This document shows positions 20,383-28,209 of a stretch of 64,000 nucleotides of DNA, in pieces. The first letter of the stretch is position 1. Each line of letters opens with the position of its first letter. The notes under the pieces are model-generated. The model was not told the DNA's origin. It ran no database searches and was given only the letters and a program-made list of their open reading frames with translations. Source of the DNA: CAZKVU01 sp964556475 (GTDB lineage Bacteria > Patescibacteriota > Microgenomatia > UBA1406 > HO2-37-13b); assembly GCA_964556475.1 (NCBI GenBank), contig CAZKVU010000001.1:20228-84227 (forward strand), read 5' to 3'. The position numbers and the translations under genes were made by a program.

Positions 20383-23300
20383 TGAATATAATGAAGACGC
20401 GCCACAGCTCTAAAATTGGCAATACAACGGCACTTCTTTTGGTCGGGGTCAGTATTGTTGCTCTTGCAGCTGGACTAATCGGTCTTGCAATCAGCAACCG
20501 TTCAGTCACGCAGCAAACAGAAGCTGCCAGTATGAATAGTCAGGTACGACTCATGACCGTACAATCAGGCGATTCAGGCTGTACGCAGCGCGTGTCAAAA
20601 ACTGGTGATTCATCGATCAATGTATGCGGTCGAATTTGTTTTGCGCAAAATTATCAATCCGGTGGTTCTGATACAGGCTCACTGTATCTAACCGATGGTA
20701 CTGGTGCCCGCGTTCATGAAGGAAATGTTTCATTTACTTTTAATATTGCTTCCGTTGATTTCCCGGCTCCATGTGAATACACTAATCGTGATACCGGTGA
20801 AGCTGAGCTTAAAAATGGTCAGGCAACAAAATCTAATTTATTTAATATTCCGCTATCGTTTGGTTCAAAACTTTCTGATTCATATTGCCCAGATATTTAT
20901 GTGAATTATCGATCACGCGTTGTAAGTGGTCGTCCCTTTGCAAAAATAAGCCTGCGAGATGCTGGTCTGTGTAAGCCAGAACCAACTGCTGTTCCCACTG
21001 CACAACCACGACAGGAACAACCACAGACTACTCCAGAGCCCCAAAGAGAAGTTGGCGGAAAAGTTACCGGTACGCTCTCTGTATATTCATGCAAAAAACC
21101 AGAGTTCGTTGGCATCGAAGTGTGTAGTGACGAAAATTGTAACGAAACAGTGTCACTCCCCTACAACCAGTCAGCACCAACAGCTGAAGTAGAAAATGGT
21201 TTGTGGCTTCAGGATAATAATACAGATAATACCTGGATTTACCGCTATTCATTCTCAAAGTTCAAAGGTAACCAGCTGGATAGCAATTCAATATATCTTT
21301 TCAAAGGAGCTCACGCAAAGATCGACTCCCCTGCTCAACCCAATCAAGCTTTCTACTATTCTAATCGTGAAGTAAACCAAGCACTGCCTGTTCGACCTGG
21401 TGACCGCCAAGATTTTACTGTCGACGCCGCTAAAACCTGCGGATGTCCGTTTAACGCAACTGCATATGTACGCAGTGGTGCAACCGGTGAAATCATCACA
21501 GACTTTGACAAAGAAGTAACGGTTTATGGCTCTGCAAACAATAAACAAATTGTTGACCGCGGTGATAAACCTGTCCAATCATCACCATTTAAGGGCGGTC
21601 AACTAAAAGTTAATGTCCCGAATTTCGTTACAAATGTCGCAGGAAGCTATGGAGAGGATTCGCTGGCAAATATTAAACTTTATGCCCCTGGATATGTTGT
21701 AACAAAGCAAAAATGTGTCAGCACAGGCTCTGTAGACGCCTGTCCAACATATACAAAATCATATGAAAAGAGCGGCGACCAGCTTGGAAGCCCGATGACC
21801 TTTGAAAATGTGCGTGTTGCCTGTGGTGTCAATGTTGAGTATGGATGGTATGTCCTCTCCCCGACCCCAACACCGACACCTGCTCCGCAAGTTGGAAATG
21901 TTGAAGTGCGCGTGTTCAGCTGGGTAGATGGTGATACAGAAACTCCTTCAACATGCTCATATAACCAACTAAGTTCCTCTATCGGCAGAGGCGGCGTGTA
22001 TAAATTCCTTGGCGAATGCGAACTTGAATTAAAAGACAGCAGCGGGAAATCAGTTGTTACTCAAGAGCTTGATAGCTATGATGCTGAAAAAGGCCGCCCA
22101 GGATGTAACTATCATAAATTTGAAAATATCCGCCCCGGCAGATATTCGTTACGCGTTGGCGGATTAACCTCATTATTCAACAGTCAATGTCGAGATGCTC
22201 GTGACTTTGAAGTAAAAGCTGGTGAAACTGTACAAGTGCCAGCAATCTTCTCTGTTGACTTAGATAAATGTGACCCAAGACACCTCACTGAAACAACGTG
22301 TAGTAATTGTCAGGATGCCGGTGGTCGGTGCTTAACACGCTACCAGGAAGGCTCAAATGCTCGATTATGTTGTGTCGGTGGCGGAGGCGACGATGGCGGT
22401 GGAGATGGAGGCGGTGGAGGTCAAGGAGAATGTTCAACAGATAAAGGCCTTCACTGTACTGGATCTGCGGCAGATAATCCACGATATGCAAATAACCCAC
22501 AAGCCCGTTGCGACGATGCTGGCTTAGGTCAGGCATATGGCTGGTGCGGCGCTGGCAATAATGCATGCTGTTATGCAAAAGGTTCCGGAGGCGGTGGTAA
22601 TCCCGGAGGTGATCCTGGCAATCCAGGAAATCCAGGTGATCCAGGAGCTCCAGGTACGCCTGGTACACCAGGCACTGGCGATAACTGTAATTACAGCGAT
22701 ACTGATGAAGAGGCATGTAATGCTGAATGTTCAAACACTTGCTACTATAACAGCAGCACCTTTAACTATTGCTGCCCAGCTTCTGCAGGGGATCCTGCAC
22801 CCCCTCCTCCAGGAACAACAGACAGCTGTAATCAAAGTGGTGGCACATGTCGCGCAGCTTGCAGCTCAAATGAAAGCGAAGTTGCTGGTCCCGGACTATG
22901 TTCAGGTTCAACGCCACGATGCTGTAAACGAACAGTCACCCCTCCACCAACTCGCACATCACCCACACCAGTAGAACGCCGATGGTACTTTATTGAACTC
23001 GACCTCGAGGGCAGATCTCAAAACGAAGACTCAGTAATCCCTCAATTCTGCGAACCTGGTCGTAGAAATTGTGTAAATTTGGATAGAATCGATATCAGAG
23101 AAAGTCTCATTCCTTTTACAAGAGATTATCATGACACTGTTGAAAAACTACTTCCAACAAATAAAACGTATGTTGCAACATGTGAATTTACCAGCTTTAA
23201 TCGTATTAATTCAACGACACGCAGAAATTGTACAGAAAAACCAGTTAATCCAGGAGGGAGACCTAAATTTACTCTTACACACAATGAGACCGGTTCGTTC

Positions 23301-23552
23301 GAAGGTGATTTCGCTGCAAGGAGCGGTTTTGCAGAAGGAAGATTTGAATCAAATCGCCTGGATCTTGATGGAAACGGTATCATCAACACGCTCGATATGG
23401 CAATTCTGAAAGATGCCTATGCGAGCTCCAATGCTCCAGCGAGTCAAAACATTTCGAGCTCACAGAACCCTGACATTAATGATGACGGCAAAGTAAATGC
23501 GCTCGATCTTTCATACCTTATCAACGCCTTTGGACTCGAAGTAGTCAAATAA
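20382..23552 (+). CDS. Large exported cysteine-rich protein with collagen-like stretch and dockerin
   Basis: 1,056 residues; the ATG shares a base with the preceding stop. Order: N-terminal helix; CGRICF module (about 50-205); Pro/Gln linker; TLSVYSCKKPE module shared with the pectate lyase (about 230-355); shared AxAY module (CPFNATAYV to VACGVNVEYGWYV); a beta domain starting NVEVRVFSW (about 505-625); four cysteine-rich units ending in CC (about 630-850) with a Gly-x-Pro stretch between the second and third (about 735-770). A unique domain starting RRWYFIELDLEG follows, then a dockerin (about 990-1054): DLDGNGIINTLDM and DINDDGKVNALDL. The last cysteine unit has spacing C-x6-C-x3-C-x12-C-x6-CC. 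No catalytic motif seen; probably a structural or binding subunit. Confidence 0.85.
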   Translation: MNIMKTRHSSKIGNTTALLLVGVSIVALAAGLIGLAISNRSVTQQTEAASMNSQVRLMTVQSGDSGCTQRVSKTGDSSINVCGRICFAQNYQSGGSDTGSLYLTDGTGARVHEGNVSFTFNIASVDFPAPCEYTNRDTGEAELKNGQATKSNLFNIPLSFGSKLSDSYCPDIYVNYRSRVVSGRPFAKISLRDAGLCKPEPTAVPTAQPRQEQPQTTPEPQREVGGKVTGTLSVYSCKKPEFVGIEVCSDENCNETVSLPYNQSAPTAEVENGLWLQDNNTDNTWIYRYSFSKFKGNQLDSNSIYLFKGAHAKIDSPAQPNQAFYYSNREVNQALPVRPGDRQDFTVDAAKTCGCPFNATAYVRSGATGEIITDFDKEVTVYGSANNKQIVDRGDKPVQSSPFKGGQLKVNVPNFVTNVAGSYGEDSLANIKLYAPGYVVTKQKCVSTGSVDACPTYTKSYEKSGDQLGSPMTFENVRVACGVNVEYGWYVLSPTPTPTPAPQVGNVEVRVFSWVDGDTETPSTCSYNQLSSSIGRGGVYKFLGECELELKDSSGKSVVTQELDSYDAEKGRPGCNYHKFENIRPGRYSLRVGGLTSLFNSQCRDARDFEVKAGETVQVPAIFSVDLDKCDPRHLTETTCSNCQDAGGRCLTRYQEGSNARLCCVGGGGDDGGGDGGGGGQGECSTDKGLHCTGSAADNPRYANNPQARCDDAGLGQAYGWCGAGNNACCYAKGSGGGGNPGGDPGNPGNPGDPGAPGTPGTPGTGDNCNYSDTDEEACNAECSNTCYYNSSTFNYCCPASAGDPAPPPPGTTDSCNQSGGTCRAACSSNESEVAGPGLCSGSTPRCCKRTVTPPPTRTSPTPVERRWYFIELDLEGRSQNEDSVIPQFCEPGRRNCVNLDRIDIRESLIPFTRDYHDTVEKLLPTNKTYVATCEFTSFNRINSTTRRNCTEKPVNPGGRPKFTLTHNETGSFEGDFAARSGFAEGRFESNRLDLDGNGIINTLDMAILKDAYASSNAPASQNISSSQNPDINDDGKVNALDLSYLINAFGLEVVK

Positions 23553-23572
23553 AGTAAGCGCATATTCTGTAT

Positions 23573-23602
23573 TTGACATTCATTTTAAGAGATAGTTATA
23601 AT
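23573..23602 (+). promoter_or_regulatory. Promoter of second membrane cohesin
   Basis: TTGACA (23573-23578), 18-bp spacer, TATAAT (23597-23602), followed by GAATGT and the ATG at 23617. Near-consensus, and matched in layout to the promoter at 12804, so the two cohesins are probably made together and in excess of the dockerin proteins. Confidence 0.8.
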
Positions 23603-23616
23603 GAATGTAGCGCGCT

Positions 23617-24228
23617 ATGAAAAATTTTTTGATTTCCTTGCAGAAGGATATTTTTGAGTTTAAAACTCTATCCCCCCAGGTCAAATTTCTACTGGCTATC
23701 CAGGTTGTTATTCTGTTTATTTTCAGTATTCTTGTAGGCGTCCTTTTCTCACCTCAATTTAATAAAAAGGTTCAGCAAAATCCTAATGGCAACCCAAATA
23801 GTGCTATAGCTGACCGAAATTCCACACAGCTATCTATTGAACCAAAAGATGAGATTGTTAAAGTTGGTGAAAGCAGGCTGATGTCTGTACATTTGAAAGG
23901 GTCATCGGTGACAGCCGTTGATATTGTTTTGAATTATGACCCGGCCATGCTCGAAGTATCAGACGTTACGAACGGTACGGCCTTTGGGCGGGTCATCATC
24001 AACAAGGTTGAGAAAGGTAAAATATACTTCTCCGCTGCCCAGGACGTAACTAACGCTCAAAAAGTTAATAAAAATGATGATGGAGCTGTTTTTGGATTCA
24101 AAGTTACGGCTCTCAAGAAAACAGAAACCGCAAAGATTGAATTTTCACTTGATGAAACAATCACCGCAGAAAATGGTGAAAACAAGTTAGGAATTACCCA
24201 ATCAGCAAGCATCCATGTTTTCGATTAA
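23617..24228 (+). CDS. Membrane-anchored cohesin
   Basis: 203 residues. The N-terminal cytoplasmic part (about 1-25) is followed by a membrane helix (about 28-48), a short Asn/Pro/Gln spacer and a cohesin domain (about 68-203). Hallmarks are LSIEPKDEIVKVGESRLM, AVDIVLNYDPAMLEVSDV and IEFSLDETITAENG, which align by eye with the cohesin at 12841 (NYDPKMFKASDI, LEFDQDLTITAKNG). The end overlaps the start of the following dockerin gene by 14 bp, implying translational coupling of receptor and ligand. It has its own strong promoter. The two membrane cohesins may differ in dockerin specificity; the sequence cannot tell. Confidence 0.88.
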   Translation: MKNFLISLQKDIFEFKTLSPQVKFLLAIQVVILFIFSILVGVLFSPQFNKKVQQNPNGNPNSAIADRNSTQLSIEPKDEIVKVGESRLMSVHLKGSSVTAVDIVLNYDPAMLEVSDVTNGTAFGRVIINKVEKGKIYFSAAQDVTNAQKVNKNDDGAVFGFKVTALKKTETAKIEFSLDETITAENGENKLGITQSASIHVFD

Positions 24229-26416
24229 ATTACTATCACATAAAAAGCAAAGGCATGGTGAAATAGCCGCAACATTAACGGTGCTTGCGATGTTTGTGCT
24301 GACGATTGGAGTTCTGTTTGGAGCATCGCTTGTGAACCAGACCAGCCCAGCGAGCCAGACCGAAGCATTTGGGGTAAGTGGCGTTAATCCACTCACAACG
24401 ACAGGTTTCAGCATGGATTACACACGCATTGACCCAGCTCGATCAATCAATCCAAAACAGGCAATTTTATATGGAACCATTTGTTTTGATGAAAATCCCC
24501 CACTCAATGGTAGGTTCAAAATCGAGGTTTATGCAGTAAAAACCGGAGAAACAAATCGCGTTCTGGCTGGATCGTCTGTTGAAAAAACAGCAACATCACC
24601 ACAAACACTGCGCTGCAGCGGGGGGCGTCCGACATCGTTTGGTGCAGTCTTTACGAAATTACCTGAAGGATTCACCGCAGATAACCTCGATAAGTATTTT
24701 GTCACCCTAACTGTTAGCAACGGGTGGGAAGATACAGGATTTGCTCCAAAAACCGATATCGCCACCATTGCGAAGACCGCAGTTGGCTCATTACAATCTC
24801 AGGGAAGCGAAGGTACAGACACACCAACGCCGTCTGCGAGCCCAAGCCCAACAAAAACACCAACCCCAACAGTATCACTACCTTCTGCTAACAAATGCTG
24901 GCAGGCATGTACAAAAACAGACCCAAGTGGAAACCCTACAACATTTGATAGCATATGTGGCGATGGACTTGAATGTAAGTGGGCTGGTCTAGGAACACCT
25001 CGACCTGACCAAGAACGTTGTCTTGATACAGCAGCCGGGTGCAAGTGCGTACCACCAAATGTGTCGATAACAGACAAATGTAATACACAGGCCTGTGTTT
25101 GTAGTACCGTCAAGATGTGTGATAACAGGATTGTCATCTCTGGAAGATTAAGCATCACCGGAGATATTCCTGTTGATGAACATGGAAATAAATACCGTTT
25201 ACAGGTGAAAGTATGTCAAAGCATTAAGGATCCAAACGGTGTTAGCAGATGTGGTGATACGACTTTGGGAACTCAAATTATTGAACCTGATAATCCTACC
25301 TTCACATTTGCAGGTTTACCTCAAATTGCTGACAAAAAATTCGGTATTTTGGTTTCAGACAAATATGTCAAACCTGATGCTGATCAATTATCTTCATTAG
25401 AAGTTGGAAATTACATTAAAATCGAATCAGAGAATTGTAATAATGGCCAAGAAGCCGGAACTGAACGTGAGCAGCCAGCGAGCTCAAAATTCCAATGTTT
25501 TGTTCTGATTCCAAACGCTGCAGCACCAGCATGTAAGGCAGAAAATGTGAATTATAAAGTTCCATTACCAACAAACACACCAACACCAATACCAACAAAT
25601 ACCCCTATTCCAACAAACACGCCGTCACCAACGCCAAAGTCAGAGGCTGACAGAACACTCAAGTTCCAGTTTGAGATAAGAAACTATACAAGCATGACTC
25701 TTATCCGCTGTAACAATCGAGCACAATGTAGTGTGGAGGAAGATCCAAATAATCCTGGTGAGCCAAAATACAGCAATGGCCTTACGATAAAGAATGTTAA
25801 ATATGAAGTCTGCTCGGTCATGCCAAGTGGTGATAATAGCACTAATTGCTCTGGGGTGAAAACTATCGACCTTGGAAACCTTGGTCCGGTAAACGCAAGC
25901 GGCATGAACGGGAACCCAGCCAGAAAAGATAGCGACCCATATATACTTGCTCCATATGCAGTCAGACCAATCGTAAGGAACTGCCGAGTAGAATTTAGTG
26001 ATAACACAGGAGTTAATTGCGAATTCAAAGACCCATCACAAACGCCACCTCCTACAAGTGGAACAGGTAACAGGACACCAAATAATCCCGATGATGCCAA
26101 ATGGTATCTTAACATTAAAGTTTTCGGTAAGAGTGATGGGGGTGCAGCACCTATTCCATATTTCGCCTCTCAAACTGAAGCAAGTGATGTATCTGGCAAT
26201 AGTTGCGTGAATGTAGATGATTATTCACGACTTGTACTCGCCTATGGAAAGACAGACGGATCGTCTAATCTCAATCTCAATCCGAGCTTTTTTGAAACAA
26301 CATCTGATCTTGATCTTCCCGAAGATATTAACTTTGACGGAATAGTCAATGCATTCGACATGGCTATTCTGCTCTCTAATCTGGGTACAGGTTCTGGGTG
26401 CGCATTCAATCAATAA
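24215..26416 (+). CDS. Large exported protein with divergent dockerin
   Basis: 733 residues; the start overlaps the cohesin gene by 14 bp. The N-terminal helix carries the HGEIAATLTVLAMFVL pattern. LYGTICF module at about 50-195. Pro/Thr/Ser linker. A cysteine-rich segment (about 225-300, including CVCSTVKMC), a beta domain (about 305-440), a second Pro/Thr/Asn linker (about 450-475), and another domain beginning LKFQFEIRNY. The terminal dockerin has a degenerate first loop (DVSGNSCVNVDDY), an unusually long stretch of about 30 residues between loops, and a good second loop (DINFDGIVNAFDM). It lacks the AxAY module of its relatives. No enzymatic motif recognised. Last gene of the cohesin-dockerin run. 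Confidence 0.83.
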   Translation: MFSIKLLSHKKQRHGEIAATLTVLAMFVLTIGVLFGASLVNQTSPASQTEAFGVSGVNPLTTTGFSMDYTRIDPARSINPKQAILYGTICFDENPPLNGRFKIEVYAVKTGETNRVLAGSSVEKTATSPQTLRCSGGRPTSFGAVFTKLPEGFTADNLDKYFVTLTVSNGWEDTGFAPKTDIATIAKTAVGSLQSQGSEGTDTPTPSASPSPTKTPTPTVSLPSANKCWQACTKTDPSGNPTTFDSICGDGLECKWAGLGTPRPDQERCLDTAAGCKCVPPNVSITDKCNTQACVCSTVKMCDNRIVISGRLSITGDIPVDEHGNKYRLQVKVCQSIKDPNGVSRCGDTTLGTQIIEPDNPTFTFAGLPQIADKKFGILVSDKYVKPDADQLSSLEVGNYIKIESENCNNGQEAGTEREQPASSKFQCFVLIPNAAAPACKAENVNYKVPLPTNTPTPIPTNTPIPTNTPSPTPKSEADRTLKFQFEIRNYTSMTLIRCNNRAQCSVEEDPNNPGEPKYSNGLTIKNVKYEVCSVMPSGDNSTNCSGVKTIDLGNLGPVNASGMNGNPARKDSDPYILAPYAVRPIVRNCRVEFSDNTGVNCEFKDPSQTPPPTSGTGNRTPNNPDDAKWYLNIKVFGKSDGGAAPIPYFASQTEASDVSGNSCVNVDDYSRLVLAYGKTDGSSNLNLNPSFFETTSDLDLPEDINFDGIVNAFDMAILLSNLGTGSGCAFNQ

Positions 26417-26452
26417 ATAGAATTTTACAAAATCACGCGAGGCAATAAGACT

Positions 26453-26830
26453 TTATTCAAAAAGCCCTTGTGTTTCCGGAGCAGTATACGGCGTAAGTTC
26501 CTCGTTCTTTTTCCTGCGACCATTAGATTTTCCTGAAGATGTTTTTTTAGTTTTTTTTTCTGCGGTTGGGAAAGCGCCTAATTCTTTAAGCTTCCACATA
26601 AATAAAGCCCCTTTTTTTCGCGCTGTTGAATCAATGACAAATCGAAGCGCTTCTTCGAGAATTGGACGCGGCATTGTTTTCGCCAACTTTATATACATGC
26701 TTTTGCGCTTTTCTTCGCCAAGCTTCTCAGCCAAATGCACACCAAATGACTGATATTCTCGCGATATATATTTATCTTTTGTCGGATTAAACCTTGATAA
26801 TATATCTTTAACGCTGTCCATAAAGTTCAT
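26453..26830 (-). CDS. Small basic hypothetical protein
   Basis: 125 residues. The first ~85 are predicted helical (KDILSRFNPTKDKYISREYQ, then IYIKLAK-like amphipathic helices). The C-terminal 40 are Lys/Arg/Ser/Thr-rich and probably disordered (KKTKKTSSGKSNGRRKK). It overlaps the end of the peptidyl-tRNA hydrolase gene by 23 bp, so the two share a transcript. An alternative start is the second Met at 26821. The basic tail suggests nucleic acid binding. I recognise no named family. Confidence 0.7.
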   Translation of the reverse strand: MNFMDSVKDILSRFNPTKDKYISREYQSFGVHLAEKLGEEKRKSMYIKLAKTMPRPILEEALRFVIDSTARKKGALFMWKLKELGAFPTAEKKTKKTSSGKSNGRRKKNEELTPYTAPETQGLFE

Positions 26831-27371
26831 TGAACTGCTTGAGGATTAATGGAAAAATAGCCGAATGTAATTGTGATGCTTCATTCATGGTGAAATTATC
26901 AAGCACATAAGACTTGCCGTCAACACGAAATTCATTTCCATCCCGATTATCAATGCCAATTCTGATGCGGGTAAAATCCTGTCTGGCGATATTCTGCTCG
27001 ATAGAATTAATGCCGTTGTGCACTTTTGGACCAACGCCATTTTGAATTTTAAATTCACCGAAATGAATGTCTAAATCGTCGTGTGCTATGAACATATTAT
27101 CGGCTTGAATTTTATAGTAATCCATGGCTTTCCGGACCGATTCTCCCGAGTTGTTCATAAATGTCTGAGGTTTTAATAAAAGTACGCGGCCAAGTACCTC
27201 GTGATTTATTTCACACGTAAGACTATTTATTTTTTTATCCAGCGAGAATTGATCTTTCTGAGCGTGCGAGTCGTATGTTTGTGCGAAAAAATCAACAAAC
27301 ATAAAGCCGGCGTTGTGCCGATTTTTTGCATACTCTTCACCTGGATTCCCAAGTCCAATTATTAATTTCAT
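26808..27371 (-). CDS. pth: Peptidyl-tRNA hydrolase
   Basis: 187 residues from the ATG at 27371, which gives the standard start MKLIIGLGNPG; two in-frame ATGs lie just upstream (27377, 27395). The enzyme frees tRNA from stalled peptidyl-tRNA in the cytosol. Catalytic residues are present: Asn in LGNPGEEY, His in NRHNAGF, Asp in AHDDLDI, and Asn in VHNGINSIE. The stretch before the last motif reads FKIQNGVGPKVHNG instead of the usual Gly-rich GGxGGHNG loop, so the substrate-facing loop is divergent. PQTFMNNSG matches the family motif. A TATACT hexamer lies at the upstream ATGs. Downstream overlap with the basic hypothetical gene. Confidence 0.9.
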   Translation of the reverse strand: MKLIIGLGNPGEEYAKNRHNAGFMFVDFFAQTYDSHAQKDQFSLDKKINSLTCEINHEVLGRVLLLKPQTFMNNSGESVRKAMDYYKIQADNMFIAHDDLDIHFGEFKIQNGVGPKVHNGINSIEQNIARQDFTRIRIGIDNRDGNEFRVDGKSYVLDNFTMNEASQLHSAIFPLILKQFNELYGQR

Positions 27372-27403
27372 AGGCATAGTATACTCGATTTTCAATAAAA
27401 TGC

Positions 27404-27415
27404 AGGTCTGAACCT
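27404..27415. repeat. GGTCTGAACC inverted repeat, degenerate copy
   Basis: AGGTCTGAACCT followed by ACAAA, intergenic between the divergent pth and 7TM genes. It is a variant of the palindromes at 29736 and 42025. Confidence 0.5.
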
Positions 27416-27474
27416 ACAAAAATCAAGTCTTTTCATCCCCCGTACATCCGAGCCTATACAATTTCTATAGGATA

Positions 27475-27483
27475 TGATATAAT
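27475..27483 (+). promoter_or_regulatory. Extended -10 promoter of 7TM gene
   Basis: TGA-TATAAT (27475-27483), ending six bases before the ATG at 27490. The expected start of transcription is at or next to the A of the ATG. Confidence 0.65.
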
Positions 27484-27489
27484 GTTCGG

Positions 27490-28209
27490 ATGTTAGCCAC
27501 GTTCCTACAATACTTGATTGCTCATGGTGTGCCTGAAAACACGGTAACTTTTATGCTGTACCTGCCATTACTAGCAACAGTTGTTACCTTTTCACGGTAT
27601 ATTTTGGGCATTAAATCGCTCACCATTTATGCTTCCCTGCTCTTAACCTTTGCTCTTTTTCAACTGGCACAAACTGGCCGCGGAGCTGTTGATCTTACAA
27701 CCGGCCTCATCCACGGCGGCGTCCTCATTATTACAACAACAATCATCGCATTTATACTACAAAGCCTCACAAAAGAAATTCGCATGCATTACCTAGCAAA
27801 AGTGAGTCTCATCCTCACAAGCGTCTGTATTGCCGTGCTCTTTTTGATGTATATATTTATACAGTTTAACAGCCACACGTTCGTCAATCTCAATCCACTC
27901 TCTATTGTCATCATCATTTTGGTAATTGATATTTTCATGCGTGGATATTTACGAAAAGGTTCAGATAAATCAGCCCTTCTGATAACTCAAACAATTATTT
28001 TATCGTATACATTATTCTTTATAATGGCTCAGCCTACCATCGCTGAATTCCTCATCGACCATCCGGAAATTGTGCTCTACAGCATCTTGATTAATATCTT
28101 CATTGGTCGATGGAAAGGATTTAGATGGAGTGAGTACGTCAGGTTTAAGAATATCAAGTTGCCTGAACCTGCAGACACCTATGATACCACCTATACTCAG
28201 GAAAAATGA
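27490..28209 (+). CDS. Seven-helix membrane protein (7TM domain of the transglutaminase-7TM family)
   Basis: 239 residues with about seven hydrophobic helices and few charges, ending in a short soluble tail. Length, helix pattern and position directly before an ATP-grasp gene fit the 7TM domain that in many bacteria is fused to an inactive transglutaminase and encoded beside an alpha-L-glutamate-ligase-like protein and a retropepsin-like protease. Here the transglutaminase part is missing, so this is the 7TM domain alone. It overlaps the next gene by 32 bp. The family's function is not established; it is often proposed to act in peptide or envelope modification. The assignment rests mainly on context. 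Confidence 0.65.
   Translation: MLATFLQYLIAHGVPENTVTFMLYLPLLATVVTFSRYILGIKSLTIYASLLLTFALFQLAQTGRGAVDLTTGLIHGGVLIITTTIIAFILQSLTKEIRMHYLAKVSLILTSVCIAVLFLMYIFIQFNSHTFVNLNPLSIVIIILVIDIFMRGYLRKGSDKSALLITQTIILSYTLFFIMAQPTIAEFLIDHPEIVLYSILINIFIGRWKGFRWSEYVRFKNIKLPEPADTYDTTYTQEK

Noticed and set aside
22590..22680. True collagen triple helix domain
   Set aside because: Only about ten Gly-x-Pro-like triplets are present, flanked by cysteine units. It is more likely a flexible linker, so I call it collagen-like only.
18240..25640. CRISPR or tandem DNA repeats in the Pro/Thr-rich linkers
   Set aside because: The repeated short DNA words encode Thr-Pro-Ser linkers in frame and have no spacer structure.
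28103..28177. Upstream ATG at 28103 for the ATP-grasp gene
   Set aside because: It would add 25 residues without family character inside the 7TM gene. The ATG at 28178 gives the expected start of the ATP-grasp domain.
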